A stretch of DNA of 64,000 nt from Lactobacillus sp. ESL0680 (GTDB lineage Bacteria; Bacillota; Bacilli; Lactobacillales; Lactobacillaceae), in NCBI RefSeq assembly GCF_029392855.1, contig NZ_CP113945.1:186001-250000 (forward strand), given 5' to 3'. The notes beneath the pieces are model-generated. The model had not been told where the DNA came from, did not search any database, and saw only the letters and a list, made by a program, of their open reading frames with translations. The translations under genes and the position numbers were made by a program. Of this stretch, positions 10,869 through 19,240 are shown one piece after another (positions within the stretch are counted from its first letter, which is position 1; each line of letters begins with the position of its first letter).

Positions 10869-11408
10869 ATGAAAATCCTAGCATTATCTGGCTCAAATGC
10901 CAATAATTCGTTTAATGAAGCATTGCTTAAGTTTATTTCTAAGCATTTTGCTGATAGATATGATTTTAAACTGGCAACTGTAAAGGGCTTGCCAATGTTT
11001 AAAGAAGGTCAAGAAGAACCTGAATCAGTTACTGCTCTTGGTAAAGAAATTGAGGCAGCTGACTTGGTATTAATCGGTTCTCCTGAACAACAACACTCAG
11101 TTACTAGTGCTTTGAGTAGTGCACTTGAATGGTTATCAAGCACTTCTCATCCATTTAACAAGAAGCCAGTTGTTATTGTGTCAACTTCACCAATGCCACA
11201 AGGTGCTTCACGTTCACAAGGTCGTTTGAAGAGTTTATTGACTGCTCCTGGTTTTGACGCAGTTGTCTTCAATGGTGATGAATTTATGATGGGTAACGGA
11301 CCAAAACAATTTGATGATAATGGTGACCTTGTTGATGAAGGCACTGTTAAATTCTTAGGTCAATTCTTTGACGAAGTTGACGAATGGTACGCACAAGTTA
11401 CTAAGTAG
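10869..11408 (+). CDS. NADPH-dependent FMN reductase family protein, copy 1
   Basis: A 179-residue flavodoxin-like fold oxidoreductase. The phosphate-binding loop near the N-terminus is [15 protein letters not shown], and the FMN-contacting region is [21 protein letters not shown]. The usual consensus in the second block is SPEYNHS.PG.LKNALDW; here an extra Gln replaces the aromatic residue. These enzymes move electrons from NAD(P)H to flavin, quinone or azo acceptors. A second copy follows 11 bp later and the pair shares promoter and terminator, suggesting a heterodimer or two substrate specificities. An ApbE gene lies about 0.9 kb downstream. Substrate unknown. Confidence 0.88.
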   Translation: MKILALSGSNANNSFNEALLKFISKHFADRYDFKLATVKGLPMFKEGQEEPESVTALGKEIEAADLVLIGSPEQQHSVTSALSSALEWLSSTSHPFNKKPVVIVSTSPMPQGASRSQGRLKSLLTAPGFDAVVFNGDEFMMGNGPKQFDDNGDLVDEGTVKFLGQFFDEVDEWYAQVTK

Positions 11409-11419
11409 GAGGACCAAGA

Positions 11420-11968
11420 ATGAAATTATTAGCAATTGTTGGTACAAATGCAGACTTTTCATATAACCGCTTTTTGGCAAACTTCATTGCTAAGCGTTAC
11501 AGTGATAAGGCTGAAATTGAAGTAAAAGAAATTGATAAATTAACACCATTCTGCAGAACGCAAATGGCTGATGAGACAATCAAGGCTTGGATTGAAGACA
11601 TCAAGTCAGCTGATGGTATTATCATTACCACTCCAGAATACGACCACACTATTCCAGCTCCATTGAAGAGTGCTTTGGAATGGCTTGGTTCACATGCTGG
11701 TCCTAATGTAATGAAGATGAAGCCAGTTGCTATTGCTGGTGCTTCATACGGCATGCAAGGTACTGGTCGTGCTCAAGAAGATATGCGTGAAATCTTACTT
11801 TCACCAGATATGAGTGCTAATGTTTTGCCAGGTAACGAAGTTTTAATCGGCGGTGCCGCAGATAAATTTGATAAAGAAACTGGCGAATTAACTGATGAAG
11901 CTACCATTAAATCATTAGATGGTATGATGGATAACTTTTTCAATTTTGTTGAGCAAGCAACCAAATAA
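11420..11968 (+). CDS. NADPH-dependent FMN reductase family protein, copy 2
   Basis: A 182-residue paralogue of the preceding gene with the canonical flavin loop TTPEYDHTIPAPLKSALEW and the N-terminal phosphate loop VGTNADFSYNRFL. AGPNVMKMKPVAIAGAS continues the flavodoxin fold. The usual closer match to family consensus makes this the likelier catalytic partner if the two act together. AGGAGG precedes the ATG, and a strong hairpin terminator ends the unit. Soluble and cytoplasmic by sequence. Confidence 0.9.
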   Translation: MKLLAIVGTNADFSYNRFLANFIAKRYSDKAEIEVKEIDKLTPFCRTQMADETIKAWIEDIKSADGIIITTPEYDHTIPAPLKSALEWLGSHAGPNVMKMKPVAIAGASYGMQGTGRAQEDMREILLSPDMSANVLPGNEVLIGGAADKFDKETGELTDEATIKSLDGMMDNFFNFVEQATK

Positions 11969-12000
11969 AGTTTTGCTAGAATGCTTTGCATAGAGTAAAA

Positions 12001-12034
12001 TAACCGGATAGGAGTACTATCCGGTTATTTTTTT
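12001..12034 (+). terminator. intrinsic terminator
   Basis: TAACCGGATA (12001-12010) pairs with TATCCGGTTA (12018-12027) around a 7-nt loop and is followed by seven T. Confidence 0.92.
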
Positions 12035-12052
12035 GCTAGAAAGTGTATTTTC

Positions 12053-12844
12053 ATGTCTGATCCTGTAGTTTTACCAGTCGCATCTGTCCGTAATCCCCGT
12101 GATTTAGGCGGTTACCGTGGTTTTGAAAATCGGAAGATAAAGAAGCATCGTTTGCTGAGAACGGGCAATATTAGTAAAGTTACGGCACAGGACCAACAGT
12201 TTTTGCTGGATTATGGCCTGCAAAAGATTATTGATTTACGCTCGCCGGCAGAATGTAAACTCAATCCTGATAAAGAAGTTGCAGGAGTTAAATATTATCA
12301 GCTGCCGCTGGGGATAGAAGACAATACTTCTGGCGGCGGCAGTCAAATAGAAGAAAACAAGGCAAAATATCGTCAGGATCAGTACGCCGGGTTGAAGATG
12401 ATGTGTAGGCGTTATCGCAAACACATTTTAACTAAGGCTAGTCAAGATAGTTTTCACCAGATTTTGGAATTGATTGCTAATCAAGATCAAGGGGCAATTC
12501 TGTATCATTGCTCGGAAGGTAAGGACAGGACAGGCCTAGTAACGCTGTTAATTTTGCATATTTTAGGAGTTAATTCTGAAACGATTCGCCAAGATTATTT
12601 ATATTCAAATTATATGTTAAATGATTATCGTGCTGTCCGTGATCGGCGCTTCAAGCAGAATGGTGAAAATGAGAAGTTTCGGGCTAACATGCGAGTTTTG
12701 GGTTCAGTCAGTGATGCATTTTTGGACACCAGCCTGATTACAATTAACGAAGAATATGGCAATTTAGACAATTATCTTGAGCAGGCGGTGGGGATTACAC
12801 CGCAAGTTCAAGATGATATTAGAAACAAGTATTTGGAAAAGTAG
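12053..12844 (+). CDS. tyrosine-protein phosphatase (DSP/PTP-like)
   Basis: A 263-residue phosphatase of the bacterial protein tyrosine/serine phosphatase family. SVRNPRDLGGYRG near residue 10 is the conserved RDLGG start, and YGLQKIIDLRSPAE is the second block. The catalytic P-loop HCSEGKDRTG has the CX5R signature with Cys153 and Arg159. It may act on phosphotyrosine or on phosphoinositide-like substrates. There is no signal peptide. It follows the terminator of the flavin reductases and is 8 bp before ApbE, so the two are probably one operon. Its cellular target is unknown. Confidence 0.93.
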   Translation: MSDPVVLPVASVRNPRDLGGYRGFENRKIKKHRLLRTGNISKVTAQDQQFLLDYGLQKIIDLRSPAECKLNPDKEVAGVKYYQLPLGIEDNTSGGGSQIEENKAKYRQDQYAGLKMMCRRYRKHILTKASQDSFHQILELIANQDQGAILYHCSEGKDRTGLVTLLILHILGVNSETIRQDYLYSNYMLNDYRAVRDRRFKQNGENEKFRANMRVLGSVSDAFLDTSLITINEEYGNLDNYLEQAVGITPQVQDDIRNKYLEK

Positions 12845-12852
12845 GAATAACA

Positions 12853-13788
12853 ATGATTGATGATTTAGCATTAGAACAAGCAGTTGGTCGGCATCGTGCC
12901 TTGGGAACGGCAATTACGCTGCAGATTTTTGGCACGCACGACCAAGACGTCATTAATAAATCCTTTGATTTAATCGATCATTATGAAGACTTATTAACGG
13001 TTAATCGCGATCACTCTGAAGTAATGAGTGTTAATCAAGCTGCGGGGAAATCTCCGGTTCAGGTGTCAAGCGCAACTTACGGTTTAATTAAATTGGCAGT
13101 TAAAGAAAGTCAGGCTAATTTTGGCTTTAATGCATTAATTGGGCCGCTGGTTAAGTTGTGGGCAATTGGCTTTAAGGGTGCCCATGTGCCGACTGATGCG
13201 GAAATTAAAGAAAAAATGAAATTAATTGATCCGTTTAGTGTGGTTCTTGATGATGCCAACCAATCTGTCTTTTTAACTAAGGAAGGCATGGAACTTGATC
13301 TTGGCGGGATTGCCAAGGGCTGGATTGCGGATCGGATTCGTGATTTTTGGCATGCTTATGGTGTTAATGCTGGTATTATCAATCTTGGCGGCAATATTCT
13401 ACTGGTTGGCGACTCACCTAAACGTGCTAGCGGTCAATGGTCAGTCGGTGTTCAAGATCCTAAGGAAAAGCGCGGCAACAATATTACATCAGTCATGGTG
13501 CCTAAATGTTCAGCGGTTACTAGTGGTACGTATGAACGCTATTTAGTTGTCGATGGGCACAAGTACCACCACCTAATTGACCCGCGGACTGGCTACCCAG
13601 TAGAAACTGATCTGGCTGGAGTAACCACCTTTACCAAAGATTCGGTTGAAGCCGAAATTGAGTGCAAGCGGCTGTTTTTTGCTGGCCATCCAATTGCTGG
13701 CTGGCATGATGATCCAGACCGTGTGGGTGCAATTTTTGTTTATAATGACGAACACGTTGAGTATGATAATTTTGATAATCATAAATAA
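12853..13788 (+). CDS. apbE: FAD:protein FMN transferase (ApbE)
   Basis: This 311-residue ApbE-family flavinyltransferase links FMN from FAD to Thr/Ser of acceptor proteins. Conserved blocks are LDLGGIAKGWIAD (about 151-163), GVNAGIINLGGNI, AVTSGTYERY and YHHLIDPRTGYPV, which hold the Mg and FAD ligands. No lipoprotein signal or membrane anchor is present, unlike many ApbE proteins, so it should work in the cytoplasm. It is 8 bp behind the phosphatase and shares the downstream terminator. Two flavin reductases lie just upstream. No FMN-binding acceptor motif was recognised in the window, so the acceptor is elsewhere. Confidence 0.93.
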   Translation: MIDDLALEQAVGRHRALGTAITLQIFGTHDQDVINKSFDLIDHYEDLLTVNRDHSEVMSVNQAAGKSPVQVSSATYGLIKLAVKESQANFGFNALIGPLVKLWAIGFKGAHVPTDAEIKEKMKLIDPFSVVLDDANQSVFLTKEGMELDLGGIAKGWIADRIRDFWHAYGVNAGIINLGGNILLVGDSPKRASGQWSVGVQDPKEKRGNNITSVMVPKCSAVTSGTYERYLVVDGHKYHHLIDPRTGYPVETDLAGVTTFTKDSVEAEIECKRLFFAGHPIAGWHDDPDRVGAIFVYNDEHVEYDNFDNHK

Positions 13789-13830
13789 CTTGGTCAGTCA
13801 GCGTTAATTTTGAAGTAAAATAGATTAAAT

Positions 13831-13864
13831 AAAAGGACAAAGCGTAAAAACGTCTTGTCCTTTT
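13831..13864. terminator. bidirectional terminator between apbE and cvpA
   Basis: AAAAGGACAA (13831-13840) pairs perfectly with TTGTCCTTTT (13855-13864), with A and T runs usable on both strands between convergent genes. Confidence 0.85.
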
Positions 13865-13893
13865 ATATTAATTTAAAATTCTGATACAAAAAA

Positions 13894-14430
13894 TTATGCT
13901 GTTGTTCTACTAATACTGAAAATACTATTGAACACACCGTTTGATAATCCCGGAGTGCTGTAGATAATAAACCGTAAGAATGATGAATCAAGTGTCTGCT
14001 GGATGAACCATGGGTTCTGCAATGTATTAAGCATTGATAAAATAATATAAACAAAAAAGTAACTAGCAACAAAGGAAACGATGGCACCTAATACACCATC
14101 TAAAATACTGCCGAAGTTAGTCGCGTGTGGATTTTTGCTTGGCACCCAGCCCTTGAAAATTTTAATTACCATTTTGCCGACAAATAATAGAATAAAGAAG
14201 GCAATGAACCGAAATAAAATCAAATTGGTGCCTGGGGTTAGAGTGGTTTGAATATTTTGCCCGGTAATTTGGCCATAGAGCCAGTTGCCCAGTGGGTTTT
14301 GAAATAAAATTGCAACGATAAAAACAATCGCGGCAAAAATTAAATTAATAACTAATTTGGTAAAGCCTGTTTGGTAGCCCTTGTAGGTTTTGAGAGCTAA
14401 ATAGGCTAAAACAATTAAAGTAACAATCAT
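13894..14430 (-). CDS. cvpA: CvpA family membrane protein
   Basis: This 178-residue integral membrane protein has four hydrophobic segments, at about 3-20, 26-44, 68-88 and 105-130. The family features are KTYKGYQTGFTKLV after the first helix and SILDGVLGAIVSFV, the conserved D-G block in helix four. CvpA proteins are associated with colicin V production in E. coli and with envelope functions in Gram-positive bacteria; the molecular role is not settled. GGAGAT precedes the ATG on the minus strand. It is transcribed away from rsmG and ends on a shared terminator. Confidence 0.9.
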   Translation of the reverse strand: MIVTLIVLAYLALKTYKGYQTGFTKLVINLIFAAIVFIVAILFQNPLGNWLYGQITGQNIQTTLTPGTNLILFRFIAFFILLFVGKMVIKIFKGWVPSKNPHATNFGSILDGVLGAIVSFVASYFFVYIILSMLNTLQNPWFIQQTLDSSFLRFIIYSTPGLSNGVFNSIFSISRTTA

Positions 14431-14563
14431 AGTTATCTCCTTTGTCGAATATTATAGCTTATTTTTGCGCATTTAGACTTTGACGATTGCCTAAAAATAC
14501 TTCATAATTAAAGAGATGTAATGGCTTTACAATAAGCTGTTTTTGGCGTTAAATTTATAGAGT

Positions 14564-14590
14564 GTGAAACAAGGTTTCACGGGTGAAAAA
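14564..14590. other. cluster of parS-like half-sites before rsmG
   Basis: GTGAAACA (14564-14571), GGTTTCAC (14573-14580) and GTGAAAAA (14583-14590) each match a half of the ParB site TGTTTCACGTGAAACA in 7 or 8 of 8 positions. They are not arranged as one continuous 16-bp site: the last two form a site with a 2-bp insertion. The first two alone also make a hairpin of seven pairs. The site directly precedes the operon that encodes two ParB-family proteins. Confidence 0.35.
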
Positions 14591-15312
14591 TGAATCCTGA
14601 ACAATTTGTCCAAGAATTATCAAAACATAATTTTAAGTTAAGTGAAAAGCAAATCAAACAATTTAAACTTTATTTTACCAACTTAGTTGCTGCGAATGAG
14701 CACGTTAACCTGACGCGGATTACTGCGCAAGAAGATGTTTATTTAAAACATTTTTTTGATAGTATCACGCCGCTGTTTGTCTTTAGCTCAGTGTTTAAAC
14801 CGAATGCAACTTTGTGTGATGTTGGTGCTGGTGCCGGTTTTCCGTCAATTCCGCTGAAGATTTTAATGCCGGAATTGCAGGTAACAATCGTTGATTCGCT
14901 AGGTAAAAGACTAACTTTTTTGCAAGATTTGGTTACCAAGTTGAACTTAGAGGGCGTAACCTTAGTCCATGGCCGAGCTGAAGATGTCGGGCAAAATAAG
15001 TTGTACCGTGAGCAGTTTGACCTGGTAACAGCTCGAGCAGTTGCGAACATGGCAGTTTTAAGCGAATATTGCTTGCCGCTGGTTAAAACAAACGGCTACT
15101 TTGTTGCTTTGAAGGGTCCAAAGGCCGAAAGCGAACTAAAAGATAGCCAAAAGGCAGTCAAAGTATTGGGTGGTAAGGTAATTGAAAGTCAAGAACTGAC
15201 CTTGCCCGAAAGCGACGAAGAGCGGACACTGATTCTTGTTCAAAAGGTGCAGGCAACACCTAAGAAATATCCGCGGCAGGCGGGAACGCCGCATCGAAAA
15301 CCAATCCATTAA
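14590..15312 (+). CDS. rsmG: 16S rRNA (guanine-527-N7)-methyltransferase RsmG
   Basis: This 240-residue SAM-dependent methyltransferase (GidB) modifies G527 in the 530 loop of 16S rRNA. The family N-terminus includes LFTNL-type helices and [19 protein letters not shown], a hallmark block. [15 protein letters not shown] (about 77-91) is the SAM-binding motif I, and [19 protein letters not shown] is the conserved distal block. The C-terminal tail is basic. The gene stands at the head of the noc-parA-parB cluster, an arrangement conserved near the replication origin in Firmicutes. The start has only a weak GGG upstream, overlapping the half-site cluster. Confidence 0.95.
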   Translation: MNPEQFVQELSKHNFKLSEKQIKQFKLYFTNLVAANEHVNLTRITAQEDVYLKHFFDSITPLFVFSSVFKPNATLCDVGAGAGFPSIPLKILMPELQVTIVDSLGKRLTFLQDLVTKLNLEGVTLVHGRAEDVGQNKLYREQFDLVTARAVANMAVLSEYCLPLVKTNGYFVALKGPKAESELKDSQKAVKVLGGKVIESQELTLPESDEERTLILVQKVQATPKKYPRQAGTPHRKPIH

Positions 15313-15328
15313 TAGAGGAGGACGCTAT

Positions 15329-16177
15329 ATGTCAATCTTTTCTTCTTTACGACATCATGATGAAATTCCTAAAGATAAGCAAATCAAAGATATTGAATTA
15401 ACTAAAATTAAAGCCAATGCCTACCAACCGCGGCGTGAATTTTCGGATGAATCAATTCGTGAATTAGCATCAACTCTTGATAAGGATGGACTTTTACAGC
15501 CGATTATTGTTCGTGAGCAGGGTGATAATTATGAGATTATCGCCGGAGAACGGCGGTATCGTGCTGCTAAGCACTTGACTTGGGAGACGATCCCGGCAAT
15601 TGTGAACAACATGGATGATAGTCAGGCTGCTTCTTTTGCTTTGATTGAAAATTTGCAGCGCGAGGATTTGAACCCAATCGATGAGGCTCAGGCTTACGAT
15701 AACTTGATGAAGTTAAACAACTTGACCCAGACAACTTTGGCTAAAAATATTGGTAAGTCACAGTCATACGTGGCTAACAAATTGCGCTTATTAAAATTAA
15801 CGCCTAAGGTGCAGAGCTATTTGGCTAATGGGCAAATCTCCCCGCGTCATGGGCGCTGTCTTGTGGGGCTTAGTGAAAAGGATCAGGGACGCGTTTTAGA
15901 TGAAATCTTAGCCAATAATTTAAACGTTAGTGATACCGAAAAGATTGTTAAAGACGTTGACGGCTACTTTATTAATAAGAAAAAGCAGGCGAAGGACCAA
16001 GAACGTGCCGAACAAACCAAACGAGCTGCCAGCCGCATTCCTAAGGACATGCAGGTGCAGATTAATACGATTAAGCAGGCTGTTAAATTGGCTAAGGAAT
16101 CAGGTATTAAGGTCAAAGTTAAGGAAAATAATGACCCTAACGATTATATGATTACGATTGAGTTGAAGAGAAATTAG
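15329..16177 (+). CDS. noc: ParB-family nucleoid occlusion protein Noc
   Basis: A 282-residue ParB/Noc-family CTP-binding DNA-binding protein. The N-terminal ParB/Srx domain has ANAYQPRREF, LLQPIIVRE and EIIAGERRYRA, with the GERR CTP-binding box. The central helix-turn-helix is in LAKNIGKSQSYVANKLRLL, and the C-terminus is a helical dimerisation region. Two ParB paralogues flank parA; the first, right behind rsmG, is by synteny Noc. Noc spreads from its sites and keeps division septa away from the nucleoid. The reading frame is open further upstream (from 15236), but GAGGAGG at 15315-15321 and the short amphipathic start MSIFSSLRHH set the ATG at 15329; in B. subtilis this N-terminal region binds the membrane. 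Confidence 0.88.
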   Translation: MSIFSSLRHHDEIPKDKQIKDIELTKIKANAYQPRREFSDESIRELASTLDKDGLLQPIIVREQGDNYEIIAGERRYRAAKHLTWETIPAIVNNMDDSQAASFALIENLQREDLNPIDEAQAYDNLMKLNNLTQTTLAKNIGKSQSYVANKLRLLKLTPKVQSYLANGQISPRHGRCLVGLSEKDQGRVLDEILANNLNVSDTEKIVKDVDGYFINKKKQAKDQERAEQTKRAASRIPKDMQVQINTIKQAVKLAKESGIKVKVKENNDPNDYMITIELKRN

Positions 16178-16191
16178 GAAGGCGGAGCAAA

Positions 16192-16971
16192 ATGGTAAAA
16201 GTGATTTCGGTTGCTAACCAAAAGGGTGGCGTTGGTAAAACAACGACGACAATTAACTTGTCGGCTGCTCTGGCTGAGCGTGGCTATCATGTTTTGATTA
16301 TCGATATTGACCCGCAGGGAAACTTAACTTCCGGACTAGGAATTGAAAAGTCAGAAATTAATGATGATATTTACAGCGTATTGATTAATGATGTGCCGTT
16401 AAAGGACACCATCTTCCATACTTCAAATAGAAATTTGGATATGGTGCCGGCAACAATTAATTTGTCCGGTGCCGAAACTGAATTAATCAGTATGATGGCC
16501 AGAGAAACACGCTTGAAGTCAGCAATTGATGTTGTCAGCAGCGATTATGATTTTATCTTTATTGACTGTCCGCCGTCCTTGGGTCAGTTATCAATTAACG
16601 CCTTCACGGCATCGGATTCGATTTTGATTCCGGTTCAAAGTGAGTATTATGCAATGGAAGGACTAAGCCAATTATTGAATACAATTCGCTTAGTCCAAAA
16701 GCACTTTAATAAGGATCTGGGTGTTGAAGGAGTTCTACTTACAATGCTGGATGCGCGGACCAATTTAGGAGCCGAGGTAGTCAAGGAAGTGCAGTCATAC
16801 TTTGCTAAAAAGGTATATAAGACAATTATTCCGCGAATTACCAAGTTAGCCGAGGCGCCAAGTTATGGTCAATCAATTGCAGAATATGCGCCTAATTCAC
16901 GTGGGGCAAAGGTTTATGATGATTTGGCAAAAGAGGTGCTGAAGAATAATGGCAAGAGACTCAAGAAATAA
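16192..16971 (+). CDS. parA: chromosome-partitioning ATPase ParA (Soj)
   Basis: A 259-residue deviant Walker-type ATPase. The N-terminal Walker A is KGGVGKTTT, with the signature lysine as first residue of KGGVGKT. Further motifs are IDIDPQGNLTSGLG, the Walker B-like FIFIDCPPSLG, and the C-terminal IPRITKLAEAPSYGQSI block. It binds nucleoid DNA as an ATP dimer, is released by ParB, and controls origin segregation and DnaA activity. GGAGG-like GGAAGGCGGAG precedes the ATG. Its 3' end overlaps parB by 23 bp, so the pair is translationally coupled. Confidence 0.96.
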   Translation: MVKVISVANQKGGVGKTTTTINLSAALAERGYHVLIIDIDPQGNLTSGLGIEKSEINDDIYSVLINDVPLKDTIFHTSNRNLDMVPATINLSGAETELISMMARETRLKSAIDVVSSDYDFIFIDCPPSLGQLSINAFTASDSILIPVQSEYYAMEGLSQLLNTIRLVQKHFNKDLGVEGVLLTMLDARTNLGAEVVKEVQSYFAKKVYKTIIPRITKLAEAPSYGQSIAEYAPNSRGAKVYDDLAKEVLKNNGKRLKK

Positions 16972-17836
16972 CGAACCAAAGAAAAAGGGCGGCCTTGGCC
17001 GCGGGATTGAAGCCTTATTTGAGGATGAACCACAGGTTGAAGAAACTGAAGAAGAAATTCTCGACCTTGACCTAAGTGAAATTCGCCCGAATCCATACCA
17101 ACCGCGCAAGAACTTTGATGATAAGGCCTTAAAGGAACTGTCTGATTCAATTAAAGAAAATGGTGTCTTTCAACCGATTATTGTGCGCAAGTCAGTTAAT
17201 GGCTATGAGATTATTGCGGGTGAGCGTCGTTTTCGGGCATCAAAATTAGCCAAGAAAACGACTGTGCCAGCAATTGTCCGTGACTTTGACGAAGGACAAA
17301 TGATGGAAGTTGCCGTTCTGGAAAATCTGCAGCGTGAGGACTTGTCCCCACTTGAGGAAGCTCAAGCGTACGAAATGCTGCAGAAGAACTTGGGCTTAAC
17401 CCAAGAAGAAGTTTCTAAACGGATGGGTAAGTCCCGGCCGTACATTGCTAATTACTTGCGGTTATTGACTTTGCCAACTAAGACGAAGCACTTACTGCAA
17501 CACGGGCAATTATCAATGGGTCAGGCAAGAACACTGCTTGGGCTAAAGAACAAAGATAAGATTGATGAAGTTGCCAAGCAGGTTGTTAAGGAAGGCATGC
17601 CAGTGCGCAAAGTTGAAGCATTGGTAGCACAATTGAATGCGAAAAAGCCGGCCAAGAAGACAACCCATAAATCCGCCTTTATTCGGGCCAGCGAACACCA
17701 ATTGGCTGATAAATTAGGCTCAAGTGTCAATATTTCAGAGAGCAAGAAGGGCAAGGGTCACTTGTCAATTGGTTTTAGCTCGGTTGACGAACTGAACCGG
17801 ATTCTTGATATTTTGGGAGTTGATCTTGATGAATAA
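16949..17836 (+). CDS. parB: chromosome-partitioning protein ParB (Spo0J)
   Basis: This 295-residue parS-binding CTPase loads near the origin and works with ParA and SMC. The N-terminus KKGGLGRGIEALFED carries the basic LGRG motif that stimulates ParA ATPase. Box I is PNPYQPRKNF and box II is the CTP-binding AGERRFRASKLA. The HTH is in VSKRMGKSRPYIANYLRLL, and a C-terminal dimerisation domain follows. The start overlaps parA, and the 3' end overlaps the DUF951 gene by 8 bp. No complete 16-bp parS match was found by eye in this window. Confidence 0.95.
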   Translation: MARDSRNNEPKKKGGLGRGIEALFEDEPQVEETEEEILDLDLSEIRPNPYQPRKNFDDKALKELSDSIKENGVFQPIIVRKSVNGYEIIAGERRFRASKLAKKTTVPAIVRDFDEGQMMEVAVLENLQREDLSPLEEAQAYEMLQKNLGLTQEEVSKRMGKSRPYIANYLRLLTLPTKTKHLLQHGQLSMGQARTLLGLKNKDKIDEVAKQVVKEGMPVRKVEALVAQLNAKKPAKKTTHKSAFIRASEHQLADKLGSSVNISESKKGKGHLSIGFSSVDELNRILDILGVDLDE

Positions 17837-18098
17837 GGAGATCACTTATAATTTAGCTGATACTGTCCAGATGAAAAAGCCCCATGCCTGCAAGGTGAAT
17901 GATTGGGAAGTTTTGCGGCTCGGTGCAGATATCAGGCTCAAGTGCATGGGCTGCGGACATGTGGTGTTGATGCCTCGCGGCAAGTTTACGCATAATTTGA
18001 AAAAAGTTTTAACTAAAGCAAATGATCCGGTCAATAGTAAAAAAGAATTTTATGTTCCTAAAGATGAAATTATCAGACCAGGTTTTAAACAAGAATAA
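17829..18098 (+). CDS. DUF951 family protein
   Basis: An 89-residue protein of the DUF951 family, small basic proteins found in Firmicutes between parB and ychF. The first 65 residues form the domain: DTVQMKKPHACKVNDWEVLRLG, then DIRLKCMGCGHVVLMPR, whose Cys-X2-Cys plus the earlier Cys suggests a zinc or nucleic-acid-binding knuckle. The frame is open further upstream, but the ATG at 17829 is preceded by parB's own codons and matches the family start; it overlaps the parB stop by 8 bp, so it is coupled to parB. The molecular role is not known. Confidence 0.9.
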   Translation: MNKEITYNLADTVQMKKPHACKVNDWEVLRLGADIRLKCMGCGHVVLMPRGKFTHNLKKVLTKANDPVNSKKEFYVPKDEIIRPGFKQE

Positions 18099-18130
18099 GT
18101 AATAATTTTAAATAGAAAAAGAGGAAAAAG

Positions 18131-19231
18131 ATGTCATTAACTGCTGGGATTGTCGGCTTGCCGAATGTTGGAAAGTCCACGTTATTTAATGCAATTACTA
18201 AAGCTGGAGCTGAGATGGCTAACTACCCGTTTGCCACGATTGAACCTAATGTTGGGATGGTTGAAGTACCAGACAAGCGGCTTAGCCGGATTCAGGAACT
18301 TGTTCCAGCTAAAAAGATTGTCCACACTACTTTTGAATTTACCGATATTGCGGGATTAGTTAAGGGTGCTTCTAAGGGTGAAGGTCTTGGAAACAAGTTC
18401 CTTGAGAACATCCGCCAAACTGATGCCATTATCCATGTTGTTCGTGCTTTTGAAGACGACAACATCACTTCTGTTACTGGTAAAGTTGATCCAGAAGAAG
18501 ACATTAATACCATTAATTTGGAACTCGCAATTGCCGACCTTGATGCCGTTAACCGCCGAATTAATAAGGTAAAGAAGATTGCCCAACAAAATGACAAGGA
18601 AGCCAAGGCTGAATATGCAGTTTTGCAAAAAATTAAGCCAGTCTTAGAAGAAGGCAAGGCAGTTCGGTCAATTGATTTTACTGAAGATGAACAAAAGTTA
18701 GTTAAAGGCTTCTTCCTCTTGACTGATAAGCCCGTGATTTACGTGGCTAACATTGCGGAAGATTCAATGGCTGATCCCGAAAGTGATGAATTTTACCAAA
18801 TCGTTAAAAAGCATGCCGAAAGTGAAAATGCGGAATGCCTAGGAATTTCAGCTGCGACTGAAGAAGAAATTGCTGGTCTTGAAGATGACGAAAAGGCTGA
18901 GTTCTTGGAAGCAGAAGGGGTAACTGAATCAGGACTTGATCGTTTGATTAGAGCTGCTTATCATCTGTTAGGACTGCGGACATTCTTTACGGCTGGTGGT
19001 CCAGAAACTCGTGCTTGGACTTTCCATGAAGGGATGAAGGCACCGCAAGTTGCCGGTGTTATTCACTCAGACTTTGAGCGTGGTTTTATCCGGGCTGAAG
19101 TTGTTTCTTACACCGATTTGGATCAATTTGAAACCATGCAAAAGGTTAAGGAAGCCGGCAAGTTACGCCTTGAAGGTAAAGATTATGAAGTTCAAGACGG
19201 CGACATTATTGAATTTAGATTTAACGTTTAG
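18131..19231 (+). CDS. ychF: redox-regulated ATPase YchF
   Basis: A 366-residue OBG-type P-loop NTPase that prefers ATP. G1 is GLPNVGKST, and the G2 region includes ANYPFATIEPNVG. G3 is FTDIAGLVKGASKGEGLGN, and the unusual G4 is VIYVANIAED (NxxE in place of NKxD), the mark of YchF. A coiled-coil insert follows, and a TGS domain with FFTAGGPETRAWTF and HSDFERGFIRAEVV forms the C-terminus. It binds ribosomes and is linked to stress and translation-initiation control. GAGGAAAAAG precedes the start. It closes the conserved segregation block with DUF1129 behind it. Confidence 0.96.
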   Translation: MSLTAGIVGLPNVGKSTLFNAITKAGAEMANYPFATIEPNVGMVEVPDKRLSRIQELVPAKKIVHTTFEFTDIAGLVKGASKGEGLGNKFLENIRQTDAIIHVVRAFEDDNITSVTGKVDPEEDINTINLELAIADLDAVNRRINKVKKIAQQNDKEAKAEYAVLQKIKPVLEEGKAVRSIDFTEDEQKLVKGFFLLTDKPVIYVANIAEDSMADPESDEFYQIVKKHAESENAECLGISAATEEEIAGLEDDEKAEFLEAEGVTESGLDRLIRAAYHLLGLRTFFTAGGPETRAWTFHEGMKAPQVAGVIHSDFERGFIRAEVVSYTDLDQFETMQKVKEAGKLRLEGKDYEVQDGDIIEFRFNV

Positions 19232-19240
19232 GACAAGATA

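Noticed and set aside
14573..14590. Functional parS site
   Set aside because: The two half-sites are separated by an extra 2 bp and each has a mismatch. ParB normally needs the continuous 16-bp site, so it is kept only as a half-site cluster.
14739..15050. 103-codon minus-strand frame inside rsmG
   Set aside because: Antisense to the SAM-binding core of rsmG; no start signals.
18292..18657. 121-codon minus-strand frame inside ychF
   Set aside because: Lies wholly opposite a strongly conserved gene, has no ribosome binding site and low-complexity composition; an antisense shadow.
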